A DNA stretch of 64,000 nt from Brasenia schreberi (GCA_036023115.1 JAYKKT010000064.1:7572501-7636500); one strand, 5' to 3'; counted from the first letter of the stretch, positions 21,760-34,310 are shown. Numbers and translations are program-made. The notes: generated by a model from the sequence alone, not told the origin.

Positions 21760-22330
21760 ATGCCCTTTCTAATCGCCAGTTTAACATGAAAATATAATTT
21801 GTTCTCAAACCCATGTGATGAATTTGGGTTTTTGGATCCAAAATTTGAATATAAAATATGAAGTTATATCAAATTCATACCAAGAATCCCCAATAACAGT
21901 TCAAAACCAAGCGCTACAATAGAGTAAGTGAGGAGGTTAAATGGTACAATATGATGCAAGCAAAAGGGTACGAATCGAATGCAGGTAAGTAAAGAAAATG
22001 ATTGAAATATAAAAGCTTAAAGGAAGATCAGTGGGTAAGATACAGACAAAAAGGAAACCAAATATCAACTACTTATCAAACGAGACAAACCACTGAAGTC
22101 GCTCAGTGAAGGGCCCGATTGGACGATTGCCGAGAGCGTGCTGGTAACGGTAGAGACGGTAGTTGAAGCTCCACCCAACACCGCCTATCTCGACACCCCA
22201 ACAATATCCAAGAATTAAACCCACAGCACAGATTATTTACCACCCATCACTTTCAAATTATAGATCTCGTATGTGACTTCTTTCAGATTTACATACAAAT
22301 ATTGGTATAGACCTAAATTCTCTCTTTTCT
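21760..22330. other. Intergenic with a possible short minus-strand exon (about 22075-22230)
   Basis: On the minus strand a frame reads GLILGYCWGVEIGGVGW, then SFNYRLYRYQHALGNRP and IGPFTERLQWFVSFDK before a stop, about 50 codons. The aromatic, glycine-rich run looks like real coding sequence, perhaps the last exon of a membrane protein, but I do not recognise the family and see no upstream exon. Confidence 0.25.
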
Positions 22331-22339
22331 CTCTCTCTG

Positions 22340-22353
22340 TATATATATATAAT
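22340..22353 (+). promoter_or_regulatory. Candidate TATA box of the kinase gene
   Basis: A TATATATATATAAT run follows a CT-rich stretch about 370 bp upstream of the kinase ATG at 22720. Position and composition suit a plant core promoter, but a TA microsatellite would look the same. Confidence 0.3.
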
Positions 22354-22719
22354 GTTCTCTTCGTGTCTGTATTTGAAATATTTCATGGTGTGAAGATCTT
22401 ATTGTCCATAATCCATCGACGGGAAACTTGGTCCTCAGCCACTGCTTTTGCTGTAATTTAAGACACTGTAAGATTAGATCAGCTTTAGCTTTAAGCTTTT
22501 ATTTTTTTTATGGTGATGGTCCAAGAAAGATCATCTCTTTCCTCAGCTTTTTTTATCTTTCTTTTATTGTTTTCGGTGCTTTGTTTTCTACTTTCGTTCT
22601 TTGATCTTACCTTTACTTGCTTCGGTTACCACGAAAAGCATAAACTGAGTGGTCCTGTTTTCTGCCTTCATATTTCTCGGTTTTCTATAATTTAATTCCT
22701 TTTGGAGATCCGTGCGCAG

Positions 22720-24502
22720 ATGGGGTGCCATCAAAGCACGATCGGCATCGACTCCCGTAGCCAATGGATGGAAGACGGGAGCAGTAACGATAACGAGGCT
22801 TCTGTGGCGTCGGACGTTCGGGAAATGAAGATGGTCCTCTGTAAGAAGAAGCGAAGAAGGTGGGTAAGGCATCTCATCGGATGTGTCGTGTGGTTGCCTG
22901 AGTCGGCCGACGAGGAAGAGTCTTTGTCAGAGAAAAATCGTGCGTGGTTGCTGAGACCGACAGAGAGCGTCCTTGGAGAGAGGGAGGAGCCACAGTCTAT
23001 CCACTCTTCGTTCCGGTTCAGTTTCGGTTCTCAGGCTGAAGTCGAAGCCATTGCCGCCACCCAGAACTCCAACGCCACCGTTCTGCTTCTCAACCTCGAA
23101 ACAAGCTCTGTAGAGAAAACGTTTGATTTTCAGAAACGGAGGATCCAGTCTCTCGAGCGAAGTATCTCCACCGTCTCCGAGTCCCTAGTCCGCTTCTCCT
23201 TCGCTGAAATGCAGTCGGCCACCCGTAATTTCTCCCCCGGTAAGAAGAAACCTCGTTTTTTCTCTCATCTTATCCTTCGTTGGGGGTAAACTCGCCCTGA
23301 GGATAAGATCATGATAAGCGACCTTCTTTAGATGCTTCATTTTAAGCTAAGATTTTGTGGGTTTCGTTTGTTGCAGCAAGGGTTCTGGGGAGGGGCGCGT
23401 ACAGCTGCGTGTACAGAGGGAAACTTCGATTGGGACGCGCGGTTGCCATCAAGCGGTTGAACAACTACGATAAGGAAAATGTAAAGGATTTCTGCAGAGA
23501 GTTGATGATAGCGAGCTCGTTGGACAACCGATTCGTCGTCCCTCTCTTGGGTTTCTGTTCCGACACGGACGGCCTCTTCCTCGTGTACAAGTTCGTCTCC
23601 GGCGGCAGCCTCGAACACCACCTGCATGGTAATATTTTTCTCTAAGCATTGTCTGATGTCTAGGATCATAAGGTTTGATCGTATGATGCTTAACATGGAA
23701 AGCTTCCCGTTGGATTCGTACAGATAAGAAAGGAAGGTGTCTCCCGTGGTCAGAGAGGTATAAAGTAGCCATCGGCGTCGCTCAGGCTGTGGCTTACTTG
23801 CACTACGGCGCCGACCGATGTGTGGTGCATCGAGACATCAAGCCCTCCAACATCCTTCTTTCTTCCAGAAAGACGCCTAAGGTAAAACACCATATCACCA
23901 ACCTCGGTCGTCATGTCACCTCCCACCGGTTGGCTTGATACAAGTGTGCTTTTTGCTAAATCATTCAGCTTTGTGATTTTGGGCTGGCGACTTGGACTTC
24001 TGCTGCTTCCATTCCATTTCTCTGTAAAACGGTGAAAGGAACCTTCGGTTATCTTTCGCCTGAATATTTTCAGCATGGTAAGGTATCGGATAAGACGGAT
24101 GTGTATGCATTCGGGGTCGTGCTACTCGAGCTCATCACCGGCCGGAAACCTATAGACACGAGACGATCAGTCATCCAAGAAAGTTTGGTTCAATGGACGC
24201 AGCCGCTATTGCGAGAGAATGCAGTGGAGCAATTGGTGGACCCGCGGCTCGGGCGAGGAGCCTACAGCTTGAAGCAGGTGGGCCGGATGGTTCGGGCTGC
24301 CGCAGCCTGCGTGAGTTACGAGGAGTTCAGCCGTCCGAGCATTGTGCAGGTAATCAAGTTGCTGCAAGGAGAGGAAGATTCAGGCCTGCTTGGTCAGCAG
24401 GCTGTGTTCGCAGAGATGGATGGGTGCGCGAAGAACGACATGAGGGGCCACCTTGCGTTGGCCATGCTCGACGTCGATGACGAAGACCAAAATCGGCGGT
24501 AG
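22720..24502 (+). CDS. Receptor-like cytoplasmic Ser/Thr kinase
   Basis: The exons I infer are 22720-23239, 23377-23628, 23724-23881 and 23969-24502, all with GT-AG introns; the sum is 1464 bp, or 487 aa. The start MGCHQST gives Gly2 for N-myristoylation and Cys3 for palmitoylation, so it probably sits at the plasma membrane. About 160 residues of basic and acidic linker precede the kinase domain. Its motifs are in order: GRGAYSCVYRG (glycine loop), VAIKRL (ATP-binding Lys), HRDIKPSN (catalytic loop, RD type), DFGLATW, GTFGYLSPEYF and DVYAFGVVLLEL. There is no ectodomain or transmembrane segment, hence the cytoplasmic class. The substrate and upstream receptor cannot be told. All catalytic residues are present and no lesion is seen. 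Confidence 0.92.
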
Positions 24503-26499
24503 ACTTCCACCGGTTTTCCGCGGCGCGTATTCTTGTTTCTTTTTCTCGATCGAATTCAAGAAAAGAAAAAATTGAAAGGGAGAACTGTAGATGAAGTGCG
24601 ACAGTTGATTTTTGAAGCCATATATGCTTGTCATTTGAGTTTAATTGATTGAACTCCAGATGATATCTTCATTACACCATGGCGGCCTTTTTCATTTCAA
24701 TGATGTCACACAATTTTGCTGAAATTTTCTCCAACGGAGCAGTCTTGTCTGTGTGCGACAGGTCCGCCCTACCGACTTGTTTAAACAGCATCTCGATTCC
24801 AAGAAAGATATGATCCATTAATCCTGCCGTTCTACGTGGGGCGTTACCAGCGTGACGCGCTAGTAATCTGCTCAAAAAGCAGCATCGTCGTCTTTTACAT
24901 TGTCTCTTTTTAGGTCTGCCTTTAACTTATGAATTGCGTCTCCATACAATTTTCTTTCATCTTCGCTTCTACACTTATATATATATAGTTGACAAATATA
25001 ATGAGGCCATACATATACACATGAATATGTACATACACATAATTTAATGAGATGATCATAAGCTACACATATATACACGAACATGCACGTGTGTATATAT
25101 ATATATATATATAAAGAGAGAGGAGGGACTGCTGTCCCCCATAATTTTATATAGAAGAATATAAAGAGTTCATGTCAAAAATATAAGAGTAAAAAAAGAA
25201 TATAAATAATACATTTACCTCTCTTTCTCTTTATATATATAGAGAGAGAGCGGGGGGGCTTGCAGTTCATTTATTAAAGTGACCACTTATATAAAATAAA
25301 GTAAATTTGCCGATATACCAAAAAAAGAGAAAGTGGTTGCCCTTGCACCTCAAAGCACACTTGTGATGCTTTTTTAAATCTCAATCATCAAGATGGACGG
25401 TTGAAAGTTTTTCCTCACCTGTTCTTCCTCATCGTGGGCCTACCTGATGTACTCCAGCAGTTGTCCACCAAAAATCCCCAAAGGATTTATAGGACACAAA
25501 TTGTCGCTCCAGAACCAAATCCAATTGATCCATCGTGCTCTCCCGCAAGGACGAGTAAATGCCAATCATGTCGATATTCGGTGGGTTTGATTTGTGATAG
25601 GCTCGTTAGTGTTGGCTTCTGATCTACATGAGCCAAACTTTGATCTGGTTCACGGAAGGGCATGAACTAAAAATACAGACAACATTATATTGATCATACA
25701 AGAAAAACAGGTGTGTGTGATCCACATTGTGTGAGTGTGCATGTGTGCAAGAAAAACATGTTACCCAAACTAAAAGAATATATACAAGTACTTTCAATGA
25801 AGAAATATTGATCGTACATAATATTTATTAAAACTTAAATTTTGAGGAAATTTATTTTTTAATGAAATTTAATACTAAATGTTTACAGGTAAACAACAAA
25901 GTTAAGCCTTCTTTCACACTAAAAAGGTAAAATGCTAAAAGGTCAACTGTATGAAATGGTAGTCACCATTATATTCCATATCAGTGGCAGATCTACATTG
26001 AGCAGAGATGATGGCTCAAAATTTTGAAAATCAATTTAAATGGGTTATAATAATTAGCTCGCCCCATCCTAAACTATTAGAGGGGCTATTTGCCTCACCC
26101 TAAAAGAGCTTCTAGATCCCCATTGTTCCATATTTATATTAGTATTTAATTTTAAAATAGCAAAACCATGTTTTACTGTCTCCTTCAAAGAGTTTCACAG
26201 CATTTTTGAAATGTGCACCTTCTACCTTTTCTACCTTCCGCCATTCCTCTAAATGGTCAATTTACAGCTTAAGCATTTTTTTTCTTTTCTCTTTTGGTGT
26301 TTTAACAACTTTTTTCCTTGAGAAATAAGATTGCATCCACAGCAACATTCTTCTTTCTGCCATTGATATCTACATACGTTTCGTGACCACCCAACACTTC
26401 ACATCACAATCTGAACCCCAAAAGATTCATTTTGACATTTAATGTTTGATTTATGTTCAGCTCATCTAACAAAGTCCTAAATGTTAGGCTGGAAGGCCA
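24503..26499. other. Intergenic with microsatellites
   Basis: It includes the 3' flank of the kinase gene, a TA/GA microsatellite at about 25093-25125 and smaller TA or GA runs near 25230. No domain-bearing frame is seen. Confidence 0.5.
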
Positions 26500-26625
26500 G
26501 AGCCTATAACACGCACACACACACACACACAGAGGGAGCATTTCCTGCAGGGAATCGAACTCATGACCTGCGAGTTGGGCATCGGAGGGCCCTACTGATC
26601 AGGTAACGCTCAGGGTGCTAAATTG
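26500..26625 (-). mobile_element. tRNA-like SINE candidate with internal (CA)n
   Basis: The minus strand reads GTTACCTGATCAGTAGGG (A-box-like), then about 30 bases later GAGTTCGATTCCC, an exact pol III B box within a T-arm-like hairpin. A CA/TG dinucleotide run (about 26511-26533) follows the tRNA-like head. The arrangement suits a tRNA-derived SINE; it lacks a foldable acceptor stem, so it is not a tRNA gene. Target duplications were not identified. Confidence 0.4.
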
Positions 26626-26629
26626 CTTA

Positions 26630-27566
26630 TATCCAGTAATAATTACTGAGGCCGATGAAAATAAGCTGACATTTGCAGAGATGATCCACTTGACGGATCG
26701 ATGAGCAAAAGTTGCACTATTCATAACTGGAAGAAAGACGAGAGGCATGGTTTCCCTCGGCGTCTATTTCAACTTAAATGCGTCACAAAACTTTGAAAAA
26801 CAGAAAAGTTTTAGCCAATCTTTATGTGGGGAAAATATATAAGAAAGCAGTAACTCTCGGAATGGCAAATTCAGATACGAAGGAAACCTAACACCAACAG
26901 AACTCAAGAAGTTCGTGTTCGTATCAATCCACAGTTAAAAAAAGAAATCGGTTATGTTCCTGCTGTAAATTTCGCGTCTTCTAATGGAAGCTCAATTGGC
27001 CACCTTAGGCATGTCCAGCTCCCACCGGACCCAAATCACTCTGAGGCGGTTTCGGTTTTCGAATCGTTGTTTTCAAGGTGGTTTCCGTTCCGATTTTGCA
27101 ACCGCCCTAGAACCATTTTCAGAATTTGTTTTTGAAAAATAAAGATGAATGTGTCTTTTGAGAGTCGATCGACTCACCAACCGCGCAACACTAAGAAGTG
27201 AATAATTGAGTTATCGATCTGTTTTTTATAATAGGTATTGGAAAAAATATGTACACCAGTTTCGAATCTATTTTCGAATACCATGAACATGGGGGTCCTC
27301 GGTTCTGGCAACTTGTATGTATGGACGTATTTATGTGCGCGCATGAGTATGTATATGTGTGCGTGTATGTGTACGCCTTTGTATGTGCACGAAACCAAAC
27401 ATTTTGCTCTATGTGGGTTCGCCTACATGGATCCCAACTAAATCGCCATTTGGCTTAATCCTGTTTAACATAAATATTTAATTAACTCCAAAATGCAATA
27501 TCATGTTCAATTATCTTTTGGTTAACATGCTTACAAATGTGTGTGTAAAGTGCTAGCATATGTATA

Positions 27567-27609
<43 letters not shown>

Positions 27610-27830
27610 TTTATAAATACACATATTTCATGAAAACTTAAACATTCTTAAAAATCTCAACCATTAAACTCATGAAATCAACGTTAAAATTTAAATTTTA
27701 AAAGTAAAACATTTCCACATGTATTAAATGTATATTTTAATACATTGTATATTATTTTACTTTTTACTTTAAAATCTCATTGTTTCAATTAATATTGAAT
27801 GATTGAGATTTTTAAAAATATTTGAGTATG

Positions 27831-27870
<40 letters not shown>

Positions 27871-28234
27871 AGATCCCATTTTCCTCACATTGGTGGTGCA
27901 CACTCATCACTCGAGCTTTACCTTTAGAAAGTTGGGGTGTCAACTACTTCTTCATATTATATTTTAGTGTCGGATTCTCATCCTCGATCTGGTCCGTCCA
28001 TCTCGAACGACTCCAAATAAGATCCTTTTCTTCAGCGAACAAAAGAGAAAGAAGCCTTGATGCACAACCAAAGAAACAGCCGCCCGTCGCGTTCTAGCAC
28101 GTCGGCAAAAACGCGTTGTAGGTGAACTAGAGCTATCAAAAAGTCCCACTTGAGTCGTATCATTTTGGGTCAAAACCATCACTTTGTTAGCCAGAGAGAC
28201 CAGACTGAATCGGTTTCCAGAGAGAGCGAGAGAG
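26630..28234. other. Intergenic and 5' flank of the EF-hand gene
   Basis: A GGTTTC-rich degenerate patch lies at 27040-27120. TA/GA microsatellites lie at about 27565-27607 and 27834-27868. The latter ends TATATATAAG about 370 bp before the EF-hand ATG, so it may double as a TATA region. No other gene is seen. Confidence 0.4.
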
Positions 28235-28726
28235 ATGAGTGCTGCCCAGTCGTCTACACAGAAGATGAATCCCCGTGATGCGAGAGAGGAGATAGAACGC
28301 GTCTTCAACCGCTTCGACAAGGATGGGGACGGGAAAATCTCTGTGAAGGAGCTCGGCGAGTTGCTGCGGACATTTGGATCGGCCGTATCAGCGGAGGAGG
28401 CGGCTCGGATGATGCGGGACGTCGATGTCAATGGCGACGGCTTCCTTGACATGGACGAGTTTGCGCAAATTAACAACGCTGGGGAGGATGGTGCAGGGAC
28501 AAGGTACGACGAGGAGGAGGGATTGAGGGAGGCGTTTGCTCTCTATGATCTCGACAACAATGGCCTTATTTCCACCATGGAGCTGCACCGAGTGCTCACA
28601 CAACTGAGAGAGAAAGTATCGCAGAAAGACTGCTATCGGATGATCAGATCTGTTGACTCCGACGGAGACGGCCACGTCAACTTTGAGGAGTTCAAGCGGA
28701 TGATGAACCCTTCTTCATCTCGCTGA
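28235..28726 (+). CDS. Calmodulin-like calcium sensor (four EF-hands)
   Basis: This is a single intronless frame of 163 aa from ATG 28235 (MSAAQSSTQKMNPRD). Open sequence continues 5' without an earlier ATG, so this start is preferred. Four canonical 12-residue loops are visible: DKDGDGKISVKE, DVNGDGFLDMDE, DLDNNGLISTME and DSDGDGHVNFEE. Each has Asp at position 1 and Glu at position 12, so all four should bind calcium. The spacing gives two EF-hand pairs joined by a short acidic linker (about residues 85-95). Length and lack of introns fit the plant CML family, cytosolic or nuclear sensors that pass calcium signals to target proteins. There is no myristoylation or prenylation signal. It ends NPSSSR. 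Confidence 0.95.
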   Translation: MSAAQSSTQKMNPRDAREEIERVFNRFDKDGDGKISVKELGELLRTFGSAVSAEEAARMMRDVDVNGDGFLDMDEFAQINNAGEDGAGTRYDEEEGLREAFALYDLDNNGLISTMELHRVLTQLREKVSQKDCYRMIRSVDSDGDGHVNFEEFKRMMNPSSSR

Positions 28727-28943
28727 CCCTCTGCAACTCATCTTTGAGGAATACGGACGGGTTCTAACGAATAGTTGGTGCTAGTTTCTACACTTAACCT
28801 TTTAAATCTCTGATCTTCAAATCTCTTTTCTTTTCTTTTATTTCCACACTTGTAATTGCTGAAACTAATCCCTTCTATAACTGGGTAAAAAAAATCAATC
28901 TCGCGCTGAAACTTTGGATGCTTATCCGGGGGGTTCATGGAAA

Positions 28944-28945
<2 letters not shown>

Positions 28946-28996
<51 letters not shown>
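28946..28996. repeat. (TC)n microsatellite
   Basis: An uninterrupted TC run of about 50 bp lies 220 bp after the EF-hand stop codon. Confidence 0.95.
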
Positions 28997-28998
<2 letters not shown>

Positions 28999-28999
28999 G

Positions 29000-30520
29000 G
29001 AGTAGGAATCTCGTCATACAAACATCAAGATCATTAGCAAGAATGGAATCTTTAAATTAAATTATTAAGAAGCTAGCGATAAACATGGGCTATAAAATAA
29101 AGAAAAATCTCCATGTAACTGTTAGAACTGAATTTCTTAAATATTTCTCGCGTTGCATGTTATTACTTTGCTCGTATACCTTAGATCGACATTTCGGCTA
29201 TTGATTTACGTAATTGTAAGTCTCGATTGATGGTTAAGCATGAACTTGATTATGCGAATCAAGAAACAAGATACTAACAGAGGAATATATAAGCAAAGTT
29301 TCAATAGTTAGAACACACAACAGGATATGCAGCAGGGGCTAATACATGCAAAAAAAATCTCCAAATTAAATTATGTCGACAAGCATTTGGAGCGCTTCCC
29401 AACCTCTTTTAAGGTTGATGAATTTTTTAAGTTGAGATAAACTTTTCCTAATTTCAGAAGATTTCGGAACTAAAACTGGTAAGGCTCTCTTTGAACACTT
29501 CTGCCTTGCACTTTCTTCCTTTTTGTGTTTGCATTCATGGCGTTGTGGCGGTTGTTGATGTTCTTTTTTCACTTGGGGGAGCTTTAATGGCTTCATGAAA
29601 GAACAACCATCTGTTGAAAATGCGAGGGGCCCATGAGAAAGTTTACCGAGGGAATGTGATTACGAAGGAAAGTATCACACACTTGTGTTGTGACGACGTG
29701 ATCCCATGTGACCAGAAAATGATGTTTGCTTCTTTCGGTTACAACAGGGACTTTATATGGACATGGCCAGTTCCATTTTTTCTAGACCCAAGAACCCAAA
29801 CTTAACTGGGACGGGCTGATTTTGGTTCTTCTGTGAGTGTTATATCATTCGGAATTAGAAAAAGATATTATAAATTTTGAAAAAGAATATATGGAACTCG
29901 GTTCGGGCTCGATTGAAGGTGGAACTAGATAGGTTTCAGGTTTCGAATCCTACTAGTTTGGGTTTTGGTCTGGTTTCGATTGAAACCGCTGGACCGGTTT
30001 CAAACTGGATATGTCTATGGATATGATCTTGATGGTGTCACGTGTTTTAGGTAAAAAGAAGAGCCCAAAACAAAGGAAGAAGAAAAGACAAAATACATAA
30101 GTCTTTTATACAATTAAAAATATTTCACAAAAAAATATAGTATTTGGGAGCCAGCTAGCAAACAAAGGAGCAGCTGTTCGAGGTGGACATGACTCGAACT
30201 GCACATTCTAATTTTTTTTGAACCAAATAATTAAAACCGAATCATGACTGAGTCGGTTCTAGTTTCAGTTTGAGTCCTAAACAGTACAAAACCAGAAAAC
30301 ACATTAAAATTTTGAAATCTTAAAAATTAAAAATATGGAACCAATGACTTGGAACCACCAGTTCAGGTTTTTGACCCGATTCCAGTTTCATAAAAGGTGG
30401 AACCAGAACTGAATCGGGTGACCTTGATCCAGCGGTAGTGGTTCCAGCTGGTTCCAAACCGATAATATCTAGTTGGAAATATTACGTCTTAGCACAGTTC
30501 TGATGTGACTCGATTGTCTG
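29000..30520. other. Intergenic with GGTTCC-type degenerate repeats
   Basis: From about 29760 to 30480 words GGTTCC, GAACC, GGTTTC and GAAACCG occur repeatedly on both strands. Two dense ends flank a less repetitive middle, matching the pattern at 19980-20740. No gene is supported; a 76-codon Lys/Gln-rich frame at 29366-29596 (minus) has no recognisable domain. Confidence 0.45.
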
Positions 30521-30528
30521 TTCCAGGC

Positions 30529-30850
30529 ACACCCATCTAATGAGTGGAGAGTATAGAAACCACCACCATCAACCATCCCCAAACCATAAGTGGAGCCCTG
30601 TGGTAGGGCACACCTATCTAATGAGCGGAGGGTATAGAAACCACCACCATCAACCATCCCCAAACCACAAGTGGAGCCCTGTGGTAGGGGACACCTATCT
30701 AATGAGCGGAGAGTATAGAAACCAACACCCATCAACCATCCCCAAACCATAAGTGGAGCCCTGTGGTAGGGCACACCTATCTAATGAGCGGAGAGTATAG
30801 AAACCACCACCATCAACCATCCCCAGACCATAAGTGGAGCCCAGTGGTAT
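30529..30850 (+). repeat. 81-bp minisatellite, four copies
   Basis: A unit containing TAATGAGCGGAGAGTATAG recurs at 30538, 30619, 30700 and 30782, so the period is 81, 81, then 82 bp. The copies differ at only a few bases. Because 81 is a multiple of three, open frames run through it on both strands (about 30469-30774); these are repeat artefacts. Confidence 0.95.
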
Positions 30851-33800
30851 GGTGGTGATGATCAAGTCAAGATGGAGTTACTCGTGTTATGGCCCCCCTC
30901 CCTCCCGATCAATGATACCTGAAGGTGAGGCCAATTTCGGCTGTTCCATCGTTTCCATTCCAAGTAACAAGAGTTCATTACTGTTTTCTCATGTTAATTT
31001 CTAAAGAACAACAAAAATATGAGTTTTGGACCCGTCGATACGTAAATTTTGTATTTATTCAAACTGTATATATTTGTTGGGATCTAGAAATTGGTGCAGG
31101 ATGGAGCGAGTAGCTCATGAAACTGTTTAAGGTGGGACAAACTATGTGTTACAATTATGGGTTTTCTCCATTGACACTTCAAATTTGAAGAGGCCTCGCC
31201 TCTGTAGATCTGCCACTGTCCAAACTGAGCGCTTGCTCGTGAAACTTGTCCAAACCAGACACGTTTTAAGGACGTTTCATGCAGCCTCAGGTGTATGGTC
31301 CATCTTTAGACATGACCCGTTTCGTACCTGGAGCCAATTCAAACCGGTAATTAAAGTGGGTTTCAAACCAGGTCATACTGTAACATCAAATGGCGACTGG
31401 AATCTCAGCCAAACTGGGGAAGAGGACATTATTGCCAGTGACTTCTTGGTTCAGTTACGTTTTCTGGGTTTCAAACGGTCTAGAATTGAAAACTTTCTAT
31501 ATAGAACTGGACTGCAGGCCGAGGAACCAGCTGTTCCTAGAGGGACCTGTAACCAGATAAATTTGCGGTTTTGAGACCGTAACCAGAACCCAAGCGGCCC
31601 TAGTTTGGTTGGAGTTCCTGGTCATGGGTGAACAGACATTGACTGTTTAGAACCGCCAGTGGTTTACTTGAAAGAACGATTAGTGGTAGTTTGGCCGCTA
31701 CTATGACATCCGAGATGGTTATTGTCCGGCACCGACCACTTGAAGCAAGGGTGCAGAAGCACCACTAGTGGAATCCGGGGAACTCCCTACGGTTCTCTTT
31801 TTTTTTTACTGCAAACACAGACCGTGGGGAATTCTTCAGTGGGGAATAGGATGGGGAAAAAAGGTGCCAGAAAGAAAAAAGCAAGTGGAATGTGGTGAAC
31901 AGAATTTTAAGTGTGTAAGGAAGACCCTTTGTTTGTCTGTAGGGAGGTGATTCAACACAAGTTGAGGCTTAAAGGGATGTCTTTAAAATTTTGAGCTTAC
32001 GACATTGGTTTTATTAAGTAGGGTCCAAAATTTTGGACCTAAAACGTTACTATCTAAAAAAATTGGTGCAAGAAATTTATAATGTAATGAATTTAAAATT
32101 CGGACCCTAAAATGATTGCTTGAGGGTGTTCTTTCTACAATTGGCCAAGCTCTCTCCCAATTGGCCAAATGCCTTGGACACCTTAGTTGGCTTTCTTTTA
32201 TACTAAAGGGCTGCTTACAATCAGCTAGGACACTTCACGACACTTGGGCAGGACACTCCCCATCCCTTGTTGGGCACACCCACACACTACCGGATCCAAA
32301 GGACCACACACACGTATCCGAACTCCCCTGCCACTGCTGGATCGACCTTCAGGTTGAGTACAGGTTTGGCCGCATAAACCTCCTCTGGCCGTTCAGTAAA
32401 CCTCTCTTCCTGCCTGAAACCTACTTTGTCTCGGTTAAACCTTCCCAACACCATGGTCTGTCTCTGTCTATCTACTGTCACTCTGGCACTCCTGGCCTGA
32501 TGACAGACTCTCACATGGTTGGACTTGGCTAGAGGGTGCAGCAATGAGGCAAGGGTGGCTCATGGTGTTAGGTCCTTGCTTTCTTGACCCACATGGGGTT
32601 TATAACCATAGTTCGTAGGAATTAGAGTTTGATTCATGACTGAAACCAACACTTAGGTTTTCATCTTGACTAGGGTAACATGAGAGAGAAAGAGGTACTT
32701 ACGTTTTTGTTCGAGGCTCATGAGTCCAATTCTTGTGACCCACCTCTCATATAATACCGCACTTTTTTATTCAAATGAGTTGATGAAGCCATATTTTCTT
32801 GCTGATCATGGATTATGTGCTTGATGCACAATGAAACTTAGAACTGCAACCAAATATCAAACTTGAGTTTCCTTGGGATCACATTGGCCAAAAGGCACAT
32901 ATCGTATCCAATGTTTGCTTGTTACATTTTTAATCGTGTTGGCCCCAAAAAGCAATAAAATTTCAGGTCACACTTATCTTATCCAACCTTTTGCTTTAAG
33001 CGTTCCGGTGAGCTACTCTTGCAATGAGACTTCTCAACCAATGTTCACAATCTCCAAGAATGCATGATACAAAGACGTGACCTCTTCGTGTGCTTCACCG
33101 TTAAACATGAATGATTGAACTTTGTTTAAATTTGCTAGCACTTAAGTGTACCAACATATATTATATATGAGTTTTTTTCTCTGTATATATATAAAAAATA
33201 TGTATATGTATGTTTGGTTCGGATCGAGACAAGTCTCGGGTCGAATACTGATCAGGGCATCTTATTCCCATATCCAAACCCAAACCTGATCAGATCGGAT
33301 TGGATCGAGCCCCACGGGTCAGGTCAATGTTGCCATCCATCCCTACAGGGGAAATGTAAAATACGGTAACCAATGGCCCGCCGGTTCTGAACTTCAGGAA
33401 GATGCTGATAGAGTTGGGCCCCACGGGTCCACGACTAAACTGGATGGATCCACCGAATTGAGTCCAAGAAAACCCGATTCGTTTAGAGTTGCCAGCTAGA
33501 AATGAAATGCTTCAGAGAGGGTAACAACTTCTTGGTAGTTGTTTTTGGGTTCTCTAGCACCGGACCCGACCCGTGGATCTAGACCGCATTTGGAATGATC
33601 GAGAGCTTACTAATGTCACCTCATCGGCCTTTCCCAAACTCGATTAATCAATTTCAAAAACAATTCGGAGTGGTTGACATGCACGGCAGCAAACCTCTTT
33701 TCTTATTATTTTGATATTTGATTCAAAATTATCAGTTTTTGCATGCATTAAAAATAAAAAATCAAATTAACGCGGAAACATGTTCTCATAGCTTAGAATT

Positions 33801-33884
33801 AATTCACAATTCAAAGGAAAAACAAGTGTTCTACCACATTTAGTGGGATGGTTGTTAGATTCTTAGTCGTCATTAACCTTTCTC
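30851..33884. other. Intergenic, degenerate repeats, no gene supported
   Basis: GGTTTC/GAACC-type words recur at 31310-31660. A palindrome GGTCCAAAATTTTGGACC lies near 32020-32040. GATCGG-type words recur near 33215-33310. Open frames of 142 codons (31146-31574) and 138 codons (32116-32532) show no domain, and their composition follows the repeats. Confidence 0.45.
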
Positions 33885-33904
33885 CTATCTCATATTAGCA
33901 TTCA

Positions 33905-34310
33905 AACCAAACAACTAAGCCTTTTCCCATACTAGACCGGGTTGGCTACATGGATTCATTGTTTCCACATAACTCTATCATGTGCCATGTTAGCAGTTAA
34001 CTGACAATAAGCTATATCATTATTTATTGTTTCTTTCCAACACTTTTGTGGTCGTTCTCTACCTCTTTTAATACTTTCAAATTCTAGTTTTTCATACATT
34101 CTTACATGTTGGTTCTTCTTTTGATCTTCTTTCTATATGTTCAAACTATCTTAAACGATATTCTCTCATTTTATCCTCTATTGGTGTCACTCCTAATTTG
34201 TTTCTAATAACCTCATTCTTATATGATCACTCATCCGTCTCAACATCTTCCTTTTCGTCAAAGATATCTTTTATACATGTTGATGATTACATCTTTTGTA
34301 CATCTTTCCT
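33905..34310 (-). mobile_element. 5'-truncated RTE LINE, 406 bp
   Basis: This is the 3' end of the same LINE family as 15734-19021, in the same orientation. It starts with the AACTAAGCCTTTTCCCATAC signature and covers the C-terminal coding region. It is flanked by a perfect 20-bp target duplication at 33885-33904 and 34311-34330, so this is an independent, truncated insertion. Confidence 0.93.

Noticed and set aside
22702..22719. Upstream extension of the kinase frame starting at TTG
   Set aside because: Not an ATG, and it would bury the MGC lipidation start at 22720.
23449..24076. Long minus-strand frames opposite the kinase exons
   Set aside because: Antisense shadows of GC-rich coding sequence; the plus strand holds the kinase motifs.
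28184..28234. 17-codon upstream extension of the EF-hand frame
   Set aside because: It begins at a non-ATG codon; the first ATG in frame is 28235.
29366..29596. 76-codon Lys/Gln-rich frame on the minus strand
   Set aside because: No family recognised and no neighbouring exons; I could not tell it from chance.
30469..30774. 101-codon and 70-codon frames on opposite strands
   Set aside because: Produced by the 81-bp minisatellite, whose unit length is divisible by three.
31146..31574. 142-codon open frame
   Set aside because: No motif, no supported start, and it overlaps a degenerate GGTTTC/GAACC repeat patch.
32116..32532. 138-codon open frame
   Set aside because: No recognisable domain or splice context; amino-acid use looks random (Ser, Leu, His, Pro rich).
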